Assembly (NCBI RefSeq): GCF_000189635.1
Contig: NW_002476507.1
Coordinates: 930,001-994,000, forward strand
DNA length: 64,000 bases
Direction of reading: 5' to 3'
Source: Tetrahymena thermophila SB210
Lineage: Eukaryota; Ciliophora; Oligohymenophorea; Hymenostomatida; Tetrahymenidae
The notes beneath the pieces are model-generated. The model saw nothing but the letters and a program-made list of their open reading frames with translations. It was not told the origin of the DNA and searched no databases. Shown here piece after piece: positions 53,622 to 64,000 of the stretch; position 1 is the first letter of the stretch; every line of letters starts with the position of its first letter. A program made the translations under genes and the position numbers.

Positions 53622-55475
53622 ATGAATCATATTAATCATAAGCTTGATTCAGTTAGTATTTTAGTAAAAAAGGATATTTCACATGATAATGTATAGCAAT
53701 AAGAACCTTTTGATACTGAATAGGAAGTAGGTATGCCAAAATATAGCAATATTTGTACACCTCCTACTCACTCTAATAATAGTGATTTATTTGGTATGGT
53801 TTAAATTTAACCAGACTCAAAATATTTACAAACCTTAACACCAACTCAAAAGAATAATTCCTCTTAATATAGTCCTAAAAGTAATATACCTACTCCTAAT
53901 ATTACATAAGCCATTTCTTCAGCGTCAGATAAAATGAACTAATGTGCATTTAGTGAGTAATAATAATTTAAATAATTAATTAACAATAATAATTATCTCA
54001 ACAATAATCCAATTTATTCAAATTAAAATGCATTTGGACTTGGAAAGTAAGAATATTTTTAGGGGGTAAACAATCCTATTAATGGTTTTAACTCCTCTTT
54101 GAGTAATAATTTATAGAATATTAGTAAAAATAAAACACATGAAAACATAAAAGAAGAAATGAAGAAAAGATAAGAGTAATTGAATTAAGGTCAAAGCAAT
54201 TACTAGTAAAATTACAATCATTATAAAATAAATGCCTAATCGACAAGCTCCATTAACTCATAGGCTTCTATATCATCCACTTCCTCAATAAACGACTAAT
54301 CTATATCTAATTAAAATAACAGTAATAATAACGTATGTCTAAAAATTAACTATCCCTTACAGTATGGTAATAGTAATCAAATGCATGGGATGGTAGTAAA
54401 TAGTTTGACCTCTTCTCTACTTGCAGGATCTTCTTCGCATTCTGTAGGAGGAATTTATACTGCCAACAAATTAAATATTCCAATATCTATGACTACTTCA
54501 GTTAATAATACAATTGTAGAAGAAAAGGAAAGAGACTTTAAAGATCGTAACTAATAAAATTCTAAAGACTCTAACTCAGATGACGAAGGGTATGACAATA
54601 GCAACAAATAGGCAGTAAATATTGATATGTAGGAATTTGCAAGAAAAGTAGACTTTTGCAAATGTAAAAAATCTAAGTGCTTAAAGCTTTACTGTGAGTG
54701 CTTTTTAAGAGGTAATTATTGCAATGATCAATGCATATGCACTGAATGTGGTAACAATGATAAAAATTTAGAAGAACGTGAGAAAGCTATTGATGAGGCT
54801 AAAACAAGAAATTAAGATGCATTCAACTTGAAATTTTAGATTACAAGCAATTCTACAGTAACTCACAAAAAAGGGTGCCATTGCAAGAGAACTCATTGTT
54901 TGAAAAAATACTGCGAGTGTTTCAATGCAGGATTAAAATGTACTAATAACTGTAAATGCGAAGAGTGTAGAAATACTTAGGATGGATTAAAAACAATGGG
55001 AATTAGTGGTGGTGGTACTTCAGGACTTAACACGTTAATCAAAGTTGATGAAGATGTTAATTCTTCAGAGATAAACTCACAGATGCTTCAATCTATTGAT
55101 TATCAACTTCAATAAGGGCCAACTGAAAGAAAAATTAGCATGTGCTCTTCAACTGGTACATCAGGTCTTTAAAATAGAAAACGTACAAGAAGTGAAGTAT
55201 TAGATTAGCTGACATCTAAAAATGAGATTCAATCATTGCAATAAACTGATTAATTGGAGCCTGAAATTCGCAAAAAGAAAAACTCTCTTTGTTTAAAATA
55301 AAATCCACAAAATAGCTAAGTTAATTCTGGTTCTCAAATCAAGATAAAGAGCTCATATTAGCCTAATTAAACCAGCTATAATTCTTTTGAATAAAATTTT
55401 GTATACCCAACTTCAAACAAAAATGGTGCAAACTTTTAATCAACTACTGTCTTCCATAAAAAAATACAATCATGA
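53622..55475 (+). CDS. Tesmin/TSO1/LIN54-type CXC-domain DNA-binding protein
   Basis: One open frame of 617 codons runs from the first in-frame ATG ([17 protein letters not shown]) to TGA 55473-55475. Two cysteine-rich CXC motifs lie at about residues 345-385 ([19 protein letters not shown]...[10 protein letters not shown]) and 420-455 ([19 protein letters not shown]...[10 protein letters not shown]), joined by a helical spacer ([21 protein letters not shown]). This is the CRC arrangement of LIN54, which binds CHR-like promoter sites as part of the DREAM/MuvB complex; the tyrosine in each KxYCECF element that contacts DNA is present in both. The N-terminal half is a Q/N/S-rich, probably disordered region; a basic patch NRKRTR lies C-terminal to the domain and may aid nuclear import. 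A nuclear regulator of cell-cycle or meiotic genes is inferred from family. The start could lie in an upstream exon. Confidence 0.9.
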
Positions 55476-56705
55476 AGATGACAATAGCTGAGAGAAAAAA
55501 AGGTAGAAAAAAACTAATTAATAAATACCTACCCAAAGAATATTTTATATTAATAAACATGAAAATTAAAATATAAAGCCAAACCAAATTTTGATCAATT
55601 ATTGAGTCATTGCTAAATATTAAAAATAATAATAATAATAATTCAATATAATAAAATCACTATTCCTTTTTCCTACTATTTCTGTGTCTTTTAATTAAGT
55701 AAGCCAATACATTAATAATGATAAACAAAAGGCCTACTTTACACATTTCAAAATATTTTCTTTTAAAACCAAAAACATTTAATAAAAGTCTTTATAAAAT
55801 AAATAACTAAATGCCATGAATTTCTTTAATAGTTTCGTCACTATTCAAATACCAATAAATTTACATTGCCAAAATAAATTATTTTTAAAGTAAAAAAGAA
55901 TCAATCAACCAATTCTGATCTAAAACATTTAACATTAATTTTTAAGATTGAGAAAGGAATAATGATTTTAATAAATAAATAAATATAGATATTTAAAGCT
56001 TATTATAAAAACTACTCTGTAGCAAAATCTAAAAAAAGATATTTAAATTACTTCCTATAATTTATTTAGAGATTTTTATATAATCACAAAATATAAATAA
56101 TTAAAAATAAATAAAAAATTGCATAAATATATCTTAAAATATCTTTAATAAAGATAATAACTTACAAAATATAATAAAAATATATATTCATAATCAGAAA
56201 CTCCTTACTTACTTCGTTTAATTTGTAATGTCTATGTATTTTATAAAAATTAATCCTTCATGTAACCAATTTTAACTAGAATATATCAATTTTTATTAAA
56301 CTTCACAAACAATAAATAAAATACAAGAAGCATATTTTATAAGCCAATATTTTACTAAAAAAACAAAATAAATTAATTTATATGTTGATAAAATCTATCT
56401 GATTATTTCAAGAAAGTGTTTTTTAATAAAAATTTAAGATTTTTAAAATAAGATAAATGAATGAATGAAATATTTATTTAAATTACAGCTTAAAATGCAT
56501 AAAAGGCATTTTTATTTTTAATTTGAATAAAATTTAATTTGTATTTTTAAGTAATAACATAAAACAGAAAAGTAATTGATTAATTTTATTTGTATTATTT
56601 TATATATTTTATAAGGACTGTATAAGCTAAATATGTATTTGTTTTCATATTATAAAGACATACTTTAAATATTTAAATGTTATACTTAACGAAATAAAAG
56701 TAATA
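55476..56705. other. Convergent 3' intergenic region
   Basis: About 1.2 kb of very AT-rich DNA between the ends of the CXC gene and the channel gene. It contains AATAATAATAATAATAATTC at about 55625-55644 and an ATGAATGAATGA run near 56458. No gene is seen. Confidence 0.55.
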
Positions 56706-59700
56706 TCATTTAAAGTTTTATTTTAGTGGAGTAAATTAAATATCAGGTTCTTCTATGAAGCTATCATCATTTATTTTTTATTTTTATTTGATTTATTAAA
56801 ATTCTTTAGATTTCTTATGAGTGAGTGAATAATTTTATGAATGCTTTTCATTTAATTATTAAGATAAGTTTAATTATGAATTTATCATTTTTTTGTCATT
56901 TTCTTATTAGTTAAAGCTTTTTTAAGAATTTTGTTAAGGCTTATATATATTTTCTTTGTTGCTAATATTTAAACCAGATTAACTCTAAATCATAGGTAAA
57001 CTCTTTATTGATTTATTTGCACTGGCATTATAACTTTCTTCAACTCTATTATTTTTTTGAGGAGTAAACTGAATATTTTAATTTTACTTTTTATTTGAAT
57101 TTTGTAAAATATTAGAATTTTATATTTCCATCTTCTTTTAGACTTTTGTTTACTAAGGAGAACTCATTATATTAGTTAATGAGTATATTTCATTTTGATG
57201 ATCATCTAAGTTTGGAACATTATTTTTAATATTTTATCTGGAGCCTGTCTTTTTATTTACATCTTCTAGCTCTTCTATTTTACTTCTCTTTACAAAATTA
57301 ATAAATATTAATGGAATCTTTATTTAAATGTAAATTATTTTATTTTACAGAGCTTTTTAGATTATTGCTAGAATCTTTACGACTGCTCTTAAATAGTTAA
57401 AATGCAGGATTTAGTTAATGATATGTCTATTTTAATAGTTTATCAATTAATATAAATTAATTAATCATAAATTGTATTTACTTCCGGAAATTTCTACTTA
57501 ACAATACTAAAAGGCTGCTCTACTATTTCTTTTCTTTCTTATTTAAATAACTTTTAGGTAATTAAATCTGATGGAATCCAACAGTTTATCAAGCTAAGTA
57601 ATACGCCTACAATAGACGCATAAGGAATAAAATAGGATTGAATATAAAACATAAAAATCAGATTAGCGATCTATTTTTTAAATAAAGTAATTTAACGATA
57701 TTAGTTTGATGTTTGAGATTATAATAAAATGTTTATAAATTTGATAAATTAATAAATATTTTACTGAATAAATTAAAATAACATATTGTAGAAGGTCAAT
57801 CATCAAAAAGAATAAGTGGTGATTCTACTTATTAACTATTGATCTCTTATTTAAAATTATATATTTATCAATAAAATATTTCAGAAACAAGCCACAGAAT
57901 GCATACACAAGTGAAAAGGGTATTATAATTGAGTACATAAGAGCTTAACATATTATTACTATCGAAGTACTATAACCATCCATAAAATCGATTTCTGGTT
58001 CTTCAAACAATCTAAAATTTTATTCAATAGTTTTTTTTATTACAAAATGCTTAAATAGCAAAAATAAAATTATATTTATTTGAAAATAAAAAATTATAAA
58101 TTACCTGTTAAGTTAACTCTATGTTAAATTTATTTATGTATGACTAGAGCATTTCTCTATTTTAGCTCTTCTCAAATTATAAATTCTAGAGTCTGCATCA
58201 AAGATGCTGAAAATGCTTAGTAAAAAACTTTAAGTAATTACTATTAATTATTAATTATGAGCTAAGCCACCTATTTAATTTTGAATTTTTTAATATTAAT
58301 CTCATAATAATTTAAGAAATACTAACCTGCATTGAAAATTCTTCCTACAAAATTATTTTTTGTAAACACTAGCTAAATAAAAAGTGTGGTGAAGCAAGTG
58401 ATAAATATTTAACTTTTAACCAAATTTCTTGTAGCTTAATAATATTCAGTTTATTTAGTTTGATGCAATTCTCCCCTAATTAATAAAAAAGTAAGTAAGT
58501 ATTAAATTATTTTATTCTTTAATTTACCCTGAAATCAATTTAACAAAATAAAGTAGAAATTTGTTTAAAATTGGTGTAATAAAGGCAACACAAAGAGACA
58601 TAGCTGTTGTAAGATTGTTATCATTACTAGTAAAATCATAAGAATTAAGATCTAAGAAATTGTATTAAACCAGGAGGAATATCATAATAATTAAAAAGAA
58701 AAACCTAAAATATTAAATTTAAAAAAATATTAATTTTAATAAATCATTTTAAAATAAATTTTAAAAGTGAAAAGCTTGAACTAATTAATTACACTGATAA
58801 CAGACATACTCCAATTAATCCAATTGTATTTTTTTTTAAATACTCATCTCTACTTACATGTAAATTAGCCCAATTTACTTCGCTTGGATTAGGAGCTTAA
58901 CTAATTTCTATTATTTGGTTTCCTGGTGTAAATTCAATTTAACTTTTTGTACCCCAAATTTTATAGTCTGGAGGTATTTAAGTTTGCTAAAGCAGTAATT
59001 CTTTTTCTATTATTAAAATAAATAAAATGATTAATACAAAAATTAAAATATTTATTGCATAATTTATTTGAAAATTATGTATTTCTTAATGATCTAATTT
59101 ATATAAAAAAAAAGAAAAGAAAATAAATTCCAATTCGTTATTTTATGAAATAAAACTTAATTACCTCTAATTGTAGAGAATGTTACAAATGCCTTTCCTA
59201 AAAAATATTTTTGATAGAACTTTAAGTCTTTGTGAAGTGAGTGATATTCAAACTCACTTATCTCTTTGTTTATTAAAGTAACTTAGCTCTGAAGTTTTTC
59301 AAGTTCTTTTTATAGCTTTTCAGATATTATCATTTTACTTTTGATATTTTTTATACTCTTCTCTAACTCAGCTTTTTAGATTTTTAATCTTTTGGGTAGG
59401 GTAACATCAAAGCATAAATCAATGCTTTCTACTTTTAACATTCTTTCAAGAAAAATGACTTAGATTGAATTTTCAAAAAAAGAAATTATTGTTTCTGCAA
59501 AATTTGAGTTAATTTTAGAAGGATCTATTCCAGTAACCATAACACTATAATCTGCTATAGATAAATGTTTTACATCATATTCAAAATCCTATTATTTATA
59601 ATTACAGATTATAAAATAAAATTTTTAATTTTTATTAAAATAATCTATAAAAAAAATTAAAATATTTCAGAAGATGATAATTAATAAACAAATAGATTGA

Positions 59701-60511
59701 ATTGTTTACATCAATTAGTTTTCTTGCTATTCCTCTATAATAATGAATAGCTAAAATCAATAAAAAAATAGAAATAGTTCCTAATATAGATTATATTTCT
59801 ATGTCTGATTGACTATTTAATATATTTCCTAAAGAAAAGTAAGTAATCCAATTATAATAGCAATTATTGTAAGCATTTGTTTAAGAATTAGGAACTGATA
59901 CGGAGCAATTGCTTCCTTTGCTATTTTAAACGATCGAATATATTGAGCTCGAAGACAAGTGGACGAAGGCCAAAAGCATACAAATCTTTATAAAATGTAA
60001 GTATAAAGGTATTCCTGTACCCAAAAAGCTTAACCTACTTAACTCGCAGTTGATTGAGAATTATGATTTTTCTATTTATCTTTAACAACAAGGACAAATT
60101 TTTAATAGCTCTGGTCTTGCTACATGTTTCTTATCTATTCCTACCTTAACAGATTACTAGAAATAAGGAGGTATATTTAATTGTTTATATATGAAACTTA
60201 ATTAATTTTACTGCATGTTCTTAAGCTATTTAAATGAGAGGAGGTTTTTTATTAGGGTCGTACTTATCTTATAGGATAGGAGGTTTTTGACTTTAATTGT
60301 TAAAATGGATGTCTGTGACTGATAATGCTGGTTAATTAAATGATTGAAAATCTGACCCTCTAAGCATCTTGTTATTTGATGCAAATAAATTCACATTATT
60401 TGATGCTGTTAGTCCATTAGGAGATTATAAAATACTAAGTTGCTACTAAGGATACTATTATGGAACAGGATTAATCTCCTTTGAATTTGAGGAGTTTGTG
60501 TATAGTTTCAT
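56706..60511 (-). CDS. OSCA/CSC1/TMEM63-like membrane channel, multi-exon
   Basis: The start is the ATG at 60511 (MKLYTNSSNSKEINPVP...), with a polar N-terminal ~100 residues, then CPCCQRQIEKSQ and the first membrane segment, LSFLGTGIPLYLHFIKICMLL. After two more hydrophobic segments comes the cytosolic domain typical of the family: ADYSVMVTGIDPSKIN near 59,550, a long helical pair (RLKIQKAELEKSIKNIKSKM), and FLGKAFVTFST near 59,190. Then NPSEVNWANLHVS near 58,880 matches the APxPxDIxWxNL element before the 7-TM core. Membrane segments include IFLLVQYNFLDL, TAMSLCVAFITPILNKFLLY, a GRIFNAG loop, MYSIIIPFSLVYAFCGLFLKYFIDKY and YASIVGVLLSLINCWIPSDL. The tail ends DDSFIEEPDIQFTPLKQNFK at TGA 56708-56706. 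At least eight short introns break it; a likely first one is 57 nt with GTAAAA...CTAG. Role as a mechanically or osmotically gated cation channel is inferred. Confidence 0.82.
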
Positions 60512-61582
60512 ATGAATTAAAGATGATAATTTTTCCGTTGATATTTTAATAATTGAATATTTTATGGTAATGTTTTATTCAAAGTAAAAAAATCTATTCA
60601 GTATTAAAAAGATTTGTTTAAAAAATGAATGAATGAATGAATTTTTAATTCATTATATGTAAATGTTTCTTATTTTGAAAACACCTATTTATATTTGAAT
60701 TTTTAATTATTGTTAAAAATTCAGTGATAGAGTGATTGATTAATTAATTGAATTTACAGTCAATTCATATTTGATTAAGCTCTACTAACTACATTTTACT
60801 ATCAATTTTAAATTTAGTTGATTGGTTAAAAATATTTATTTTTGGTAGTATTTTTACAATGTAAAAATCTCTTTGCAATTTAAAGCTTTCTTATATTTTT
60901 TTTTCAATATTAATAAGATTCTACTAAACTTGAGTTTTTCATTTATTTTTAATGTCTAATTGATCAAGTTTAGAATTTAGTTAATAAAAAATCTAAAATA
61001 GTAATATAAATTGAAGATAAACATGAAATAATGATCAAAACTTAAAAAAATTATGAAAGCTAATAAAGTTGATAATTAATTATTTTTAAAATTCTATGAT
61101 AAGAAATAAAACATTTGGAATAATTATTTTAATAAACAATAATTTAGAGGTGTATGTATTATGTTTGATTGATTTGTGATTAAAAACCTTCTATTTTAAA
61201 TAATTGTATATTTATTTATTTTTTCTGTTTAATTCTGAGAAAGGATGAAAATTTATTTACCTTAAATTATATAAATAATTTTGATAAGTTTTCATAAATT
61301 TTTAAAAATTCATATAAGCAATATAAGCAGAATAAAGGTTAGAAAGAATACTTACAGAGATGATAAATATAATTTTAAATTAAGTTAGTAGTAATTATTT
61401 CAATTAAAATACTTTGTTTATTAGTTAATATTGAATATAAATAATTATTTGGTTAAGTTGGTAAATAAATTGATCCTTTTATTGATTATAAATCAATAAT
61501 TTATCAAAAATTTTGTTAGTAGTTGTTTGTTATCAAGATAAATGTATGAAATTCATTAAATATGAAGTTCATAGATTCTTGC
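60512..61582. other. Intergenic region with an AATG repeat
   Basis: About 1.1 kb upstream of the channel gene and downstream of the small minus-strand gene. It has an ATGA microsatellite at 60624-60642 and long A/T runs. No gene is seen. Confidence 0.5.
60624..60642 (+). repeat. ATGA tetranucleotide microsatellite
   Basis: Four and a half ATGA units about 115 bases upstream of the channel start, with a related short run at about 56458-56470 past the other end of the gene. Confidence 0.8.
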
Positions 61583-62167
61583 TCAGCTTTCTTATGATTA
61601 GGTTTTACTTTAAGAGTATATTGAAGGTTTTATAACTGGTGATCCTTGAACAAGCATTGTTTTCATTCTTCCTTTTCTTCTCTCAAAAAGAGAATCACTA
61701 TTCTTACGAGAGTTTAAAGAAAGTTCCTATTCAGAATTAAGATCGCAAATGCTATTAAGTTTTGGTAATAGTCTAAGCTCAGGACTGCGGCTAGGTGAGG
61801 ATAAGCATGATTCATTATCTAAAGGTTGGCTTCCTATTTAGGTCATACTACCTAAATTGTTACATGAATTTGAACTACGAAAGTTAGCCCATATGTTATT
61901 TCTTTTATTTTCATAGAATTTTTCTTCTTTTTCAGCAGGGTTTGCCATAAATATACCATTCTAATCCAACCAATCATTTATTTTTGCTTCTATTTAGTCT
62001 ATGCACTTTGGTAGTTCATACTTCTACTAGAAGTGAACACGTTAGAAAGGGATCAAAGGAGAATTATTATCATCTTCAAAAGAAGCTTAGGTGCAATTAG
62101 TTGAGTTATTATCAAGTGTGTAATCTTAATGTGACAAAAGTTGCTCGACGATTGAAATTTTATTCAT
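61583..62167 (-). CDS. Small intronless hypothetical protein
   Basis: A single frame of 194 codons runs from the ATG at 62167 (MNKISIVEQLLSHQDYTLDN...) to TGA 61585-61583, and is markedly richer in G+C than the DNA around it. A central segment, YELPKCIDQIEAKINDWLDQNG then IFMANPAEKEEKFYENKRNNIWANF, looks helical and ordered. The C-terminal half is serine-rich with repeated SP/RSP-like sites (SSPSRSPELRLLPKLNS) and a basic stretch, SRKNSDSLFERRKGRMK, that could be phosphorylated or bind RNA. There is no signal peptide or membrane segment. I recognise no family. Confidence 0.72.
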
Positions 62168-64000
62168 TTATTATTTTTACAATATCAAGGTGACCTTATG
62201 AAAAATTTTAAATTAATTTAATTTATTTGTCTGTAATTTGTTTTTAGATTTTTAACATCAACTATAATCACAAAAACTTTTTTTAACTATTTTACTAAGA
62301 ATTAATATACATAAAGTTAGATAGTATCATAGTAAAAAATAATCTTAAATTGATACATATAAATTTATAATATCAAAAAGATAAGCCAGCTCATTATATT
62401 AGGTTTCTAAAGAATTAATTAATTGTTACATCGATAAAAGAGTTATCTTAGTAAAAAGATTCAACTGCCTTTCTCAAATTAAAATTAATATGATAGAAAA
62501 TAAATATTATAGCACTTTTTGTAGAAGTATTAAGAAAAATGTTCATACTATCTATTAGCTAAAAGATTTAAAGTTTTTATTTCGAAGATAAAAAGATATA
62601 CAATCATTTTGATTTGCGACTAATTCTTACCTATCATAAAAATGTTTAATTTCTTTTAGTTATTATTATGTGTGTAAGTTAATTCATTAAAAGCAATTAA
62701 TTATTGAGAAGCATAATCTAATTGAAATTTTCGAGAAAATTGGTGATTCTTTTCAAAATTAATCTTAAGCATAAGTTGAAAAAAAGAAGCTGAACATCTT
62801 TTGTTTTTCAAAATGAGCAATTTTTCTTACTGATTATGTTAACATTTAATCAAGTGCTAACATAATTAATTAAAAAATCAATAAATCTATTCATGAATGA
62901 AAAATCATCTATTTAACTTTAATTTTTGGGTAGTTTATAATATTGACATTTTTTTCTATTATTTTTACGTTATTTAAAAATATTTTTTAAAAATAATTGC
63001 AAATAATTTAAATAATCATCCTAGAAAACCATTATTTTAATGTTTAAGTAAATATATTTTAGTTCTCACTTATTTTAAGATAAAAATCTACCTAAATTGC
63101 TCTTTTTTTATATAGACTTTGTTTCTAGAGTTTAATTATCTTTTTAAATACCAAAACCTTTTTTGATTAGGTAAAGCTATTTATACATATAAAAAATATA
63201 CATTTTGATAAATCATTTACTATTTCCATAATATTTTAACATTTTCTTTCAACTTTTGAAAAAAATAACTTTAACAAAATAAACATAAAAAATAACTAAA
63301 TTTTTTATTATCTTTTTATTTTATATATTTGTTTCTATTTTTCCTTAACACTAATTTGGGCATAAATTCTTAAGAAAATTAAAATTTTTATGTAATAAAT
63401 TATTATTTGAAATATATTCTATAATTCATACAAAATTCATCTATAATTAATACTAGAAACAAATTTTAAGACTTTTAAAAGATTAGTATTATTAAACAAA
63501 ATTTTAATGGAAAAGTTTTTGTTAGACTGGTATATTTTAGGAAGTATTACTTTAAAATAACTTATCTCTTTAAGTATTATCTTTACATACTATTTAAAAT
63601 TTATTGATAAATTCATTTTAAAATTTTATATAAACTTTATATTAATATAAAAAAAAAACAATTTAATACAAAACTAAAGATTATCTTTGTATAAAAAATA
63701 CTTACAACATTTTTGATTCTTGAAAAATATACTAAAATACCCTACCAAAAAATTATTAATTGTTAAAATTAACAATGATTTTTTTAAAGCAATATAAAAA
63801 ATAAAATAGTAAACACCTGTTTATTTTTAGTTGATTTATTTTCTAAAGTAAATTTAATTCTTATTCAAAGTCATGAAAAATTATATTTTGTAATTTAAAA
63901 AATATTTTTCTAAATTATTTTTAAATTAGCTAAAAAAATAACAAATTATTTTATTAATTTATTTGATTGTACATTTTTCAACACAAAATAAAATATATAA
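62168..64000. other. Gene-free AT-rich right end
   Basis: About 1.8 kb of very AT-rich sequence with long A and T runs. I read both strands and see no sustained reading frame of normal composition, no RNA gene and no telomeric GGGGTT repeat. It should contain the promoter of the small minus-strand gene at its left end. Confidence 0.55.

Noticed and set aside
59938-60180. Plus-strand frame IEYIELEDKWTKAKSIQIFIKCKYKG...
   Set aside because: It looks protein-like but is antisense to the first membrane segment of the OSCA-like gene, whose other parts fit the family on the minus strand.

Overview
The window is about 78% A+T and reads as protein only under the ciliate nuclear code, in which TAA and TAG encode glutamine and TGA is the sole stop. 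Every long gene here is full of in-frame TAA/TAG and closes on TGA. Introns are short, AT-rich and GT..AG. Together with the gene content (giant surface proteins, an OSCA/TMEM63-like channel, a LIN54-type CXC protein, Q/N-rich tracts), this points to a Tetrahymena-like oligohymenophorean ciliate. I read genes by hand in this code. Single-exon coordinates are firm; some splice sites in multi-exon genes are approximate.

Left half (1-31293): four tandem same-strand (-) paralogues of a giant membrane protein of about 3,000 residues. The first is cut by the window edge (1-1770, N-terminal part only); the other three look complete (2163-11550, 12065-21272, 22083-31293). Each starts with a signal peptide and a C-x3-C-x2-C cluster. 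A propeller-like region with WD-type motifs follows, and in the complete copies then a beta-helix/PMP-type region with GGAI and FxSNxA motifs, a GYTGPxCxxCD cysteine module, and a multi-pass membrane domain with a cytoplasmic tail. Copies 3 and 4 are closest in the body and share a nearly identical ~630-bp tract, but their tails differ.

Middle (32185-49669): a UBR1-type N-recognin E3 ligase on the + strand (UBR box, RING-like domain, UBR C-terminal domain). On the - strand follow a Q-rich/acidic protein of unknown function, a coiled-coil protein, a protein with a degenerate EF-hand loop, and a single-pass membrane protein that may be mitochondrial.

Right part (49670-64000): a long intergenic stretch with one weakly supported small gene, a two-CXC (tesmin/TSO1/LIN54) DNA-binding protein on +, an OSCA/CSC1/TMEM63-like channel on -, a small intronless gene of unknown function on -, and nearly 2 kb of AT-rich DNA with no gene I can support. 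I found no tRNA, rRNA, transposon, CRISPR array or telomeric repeat.
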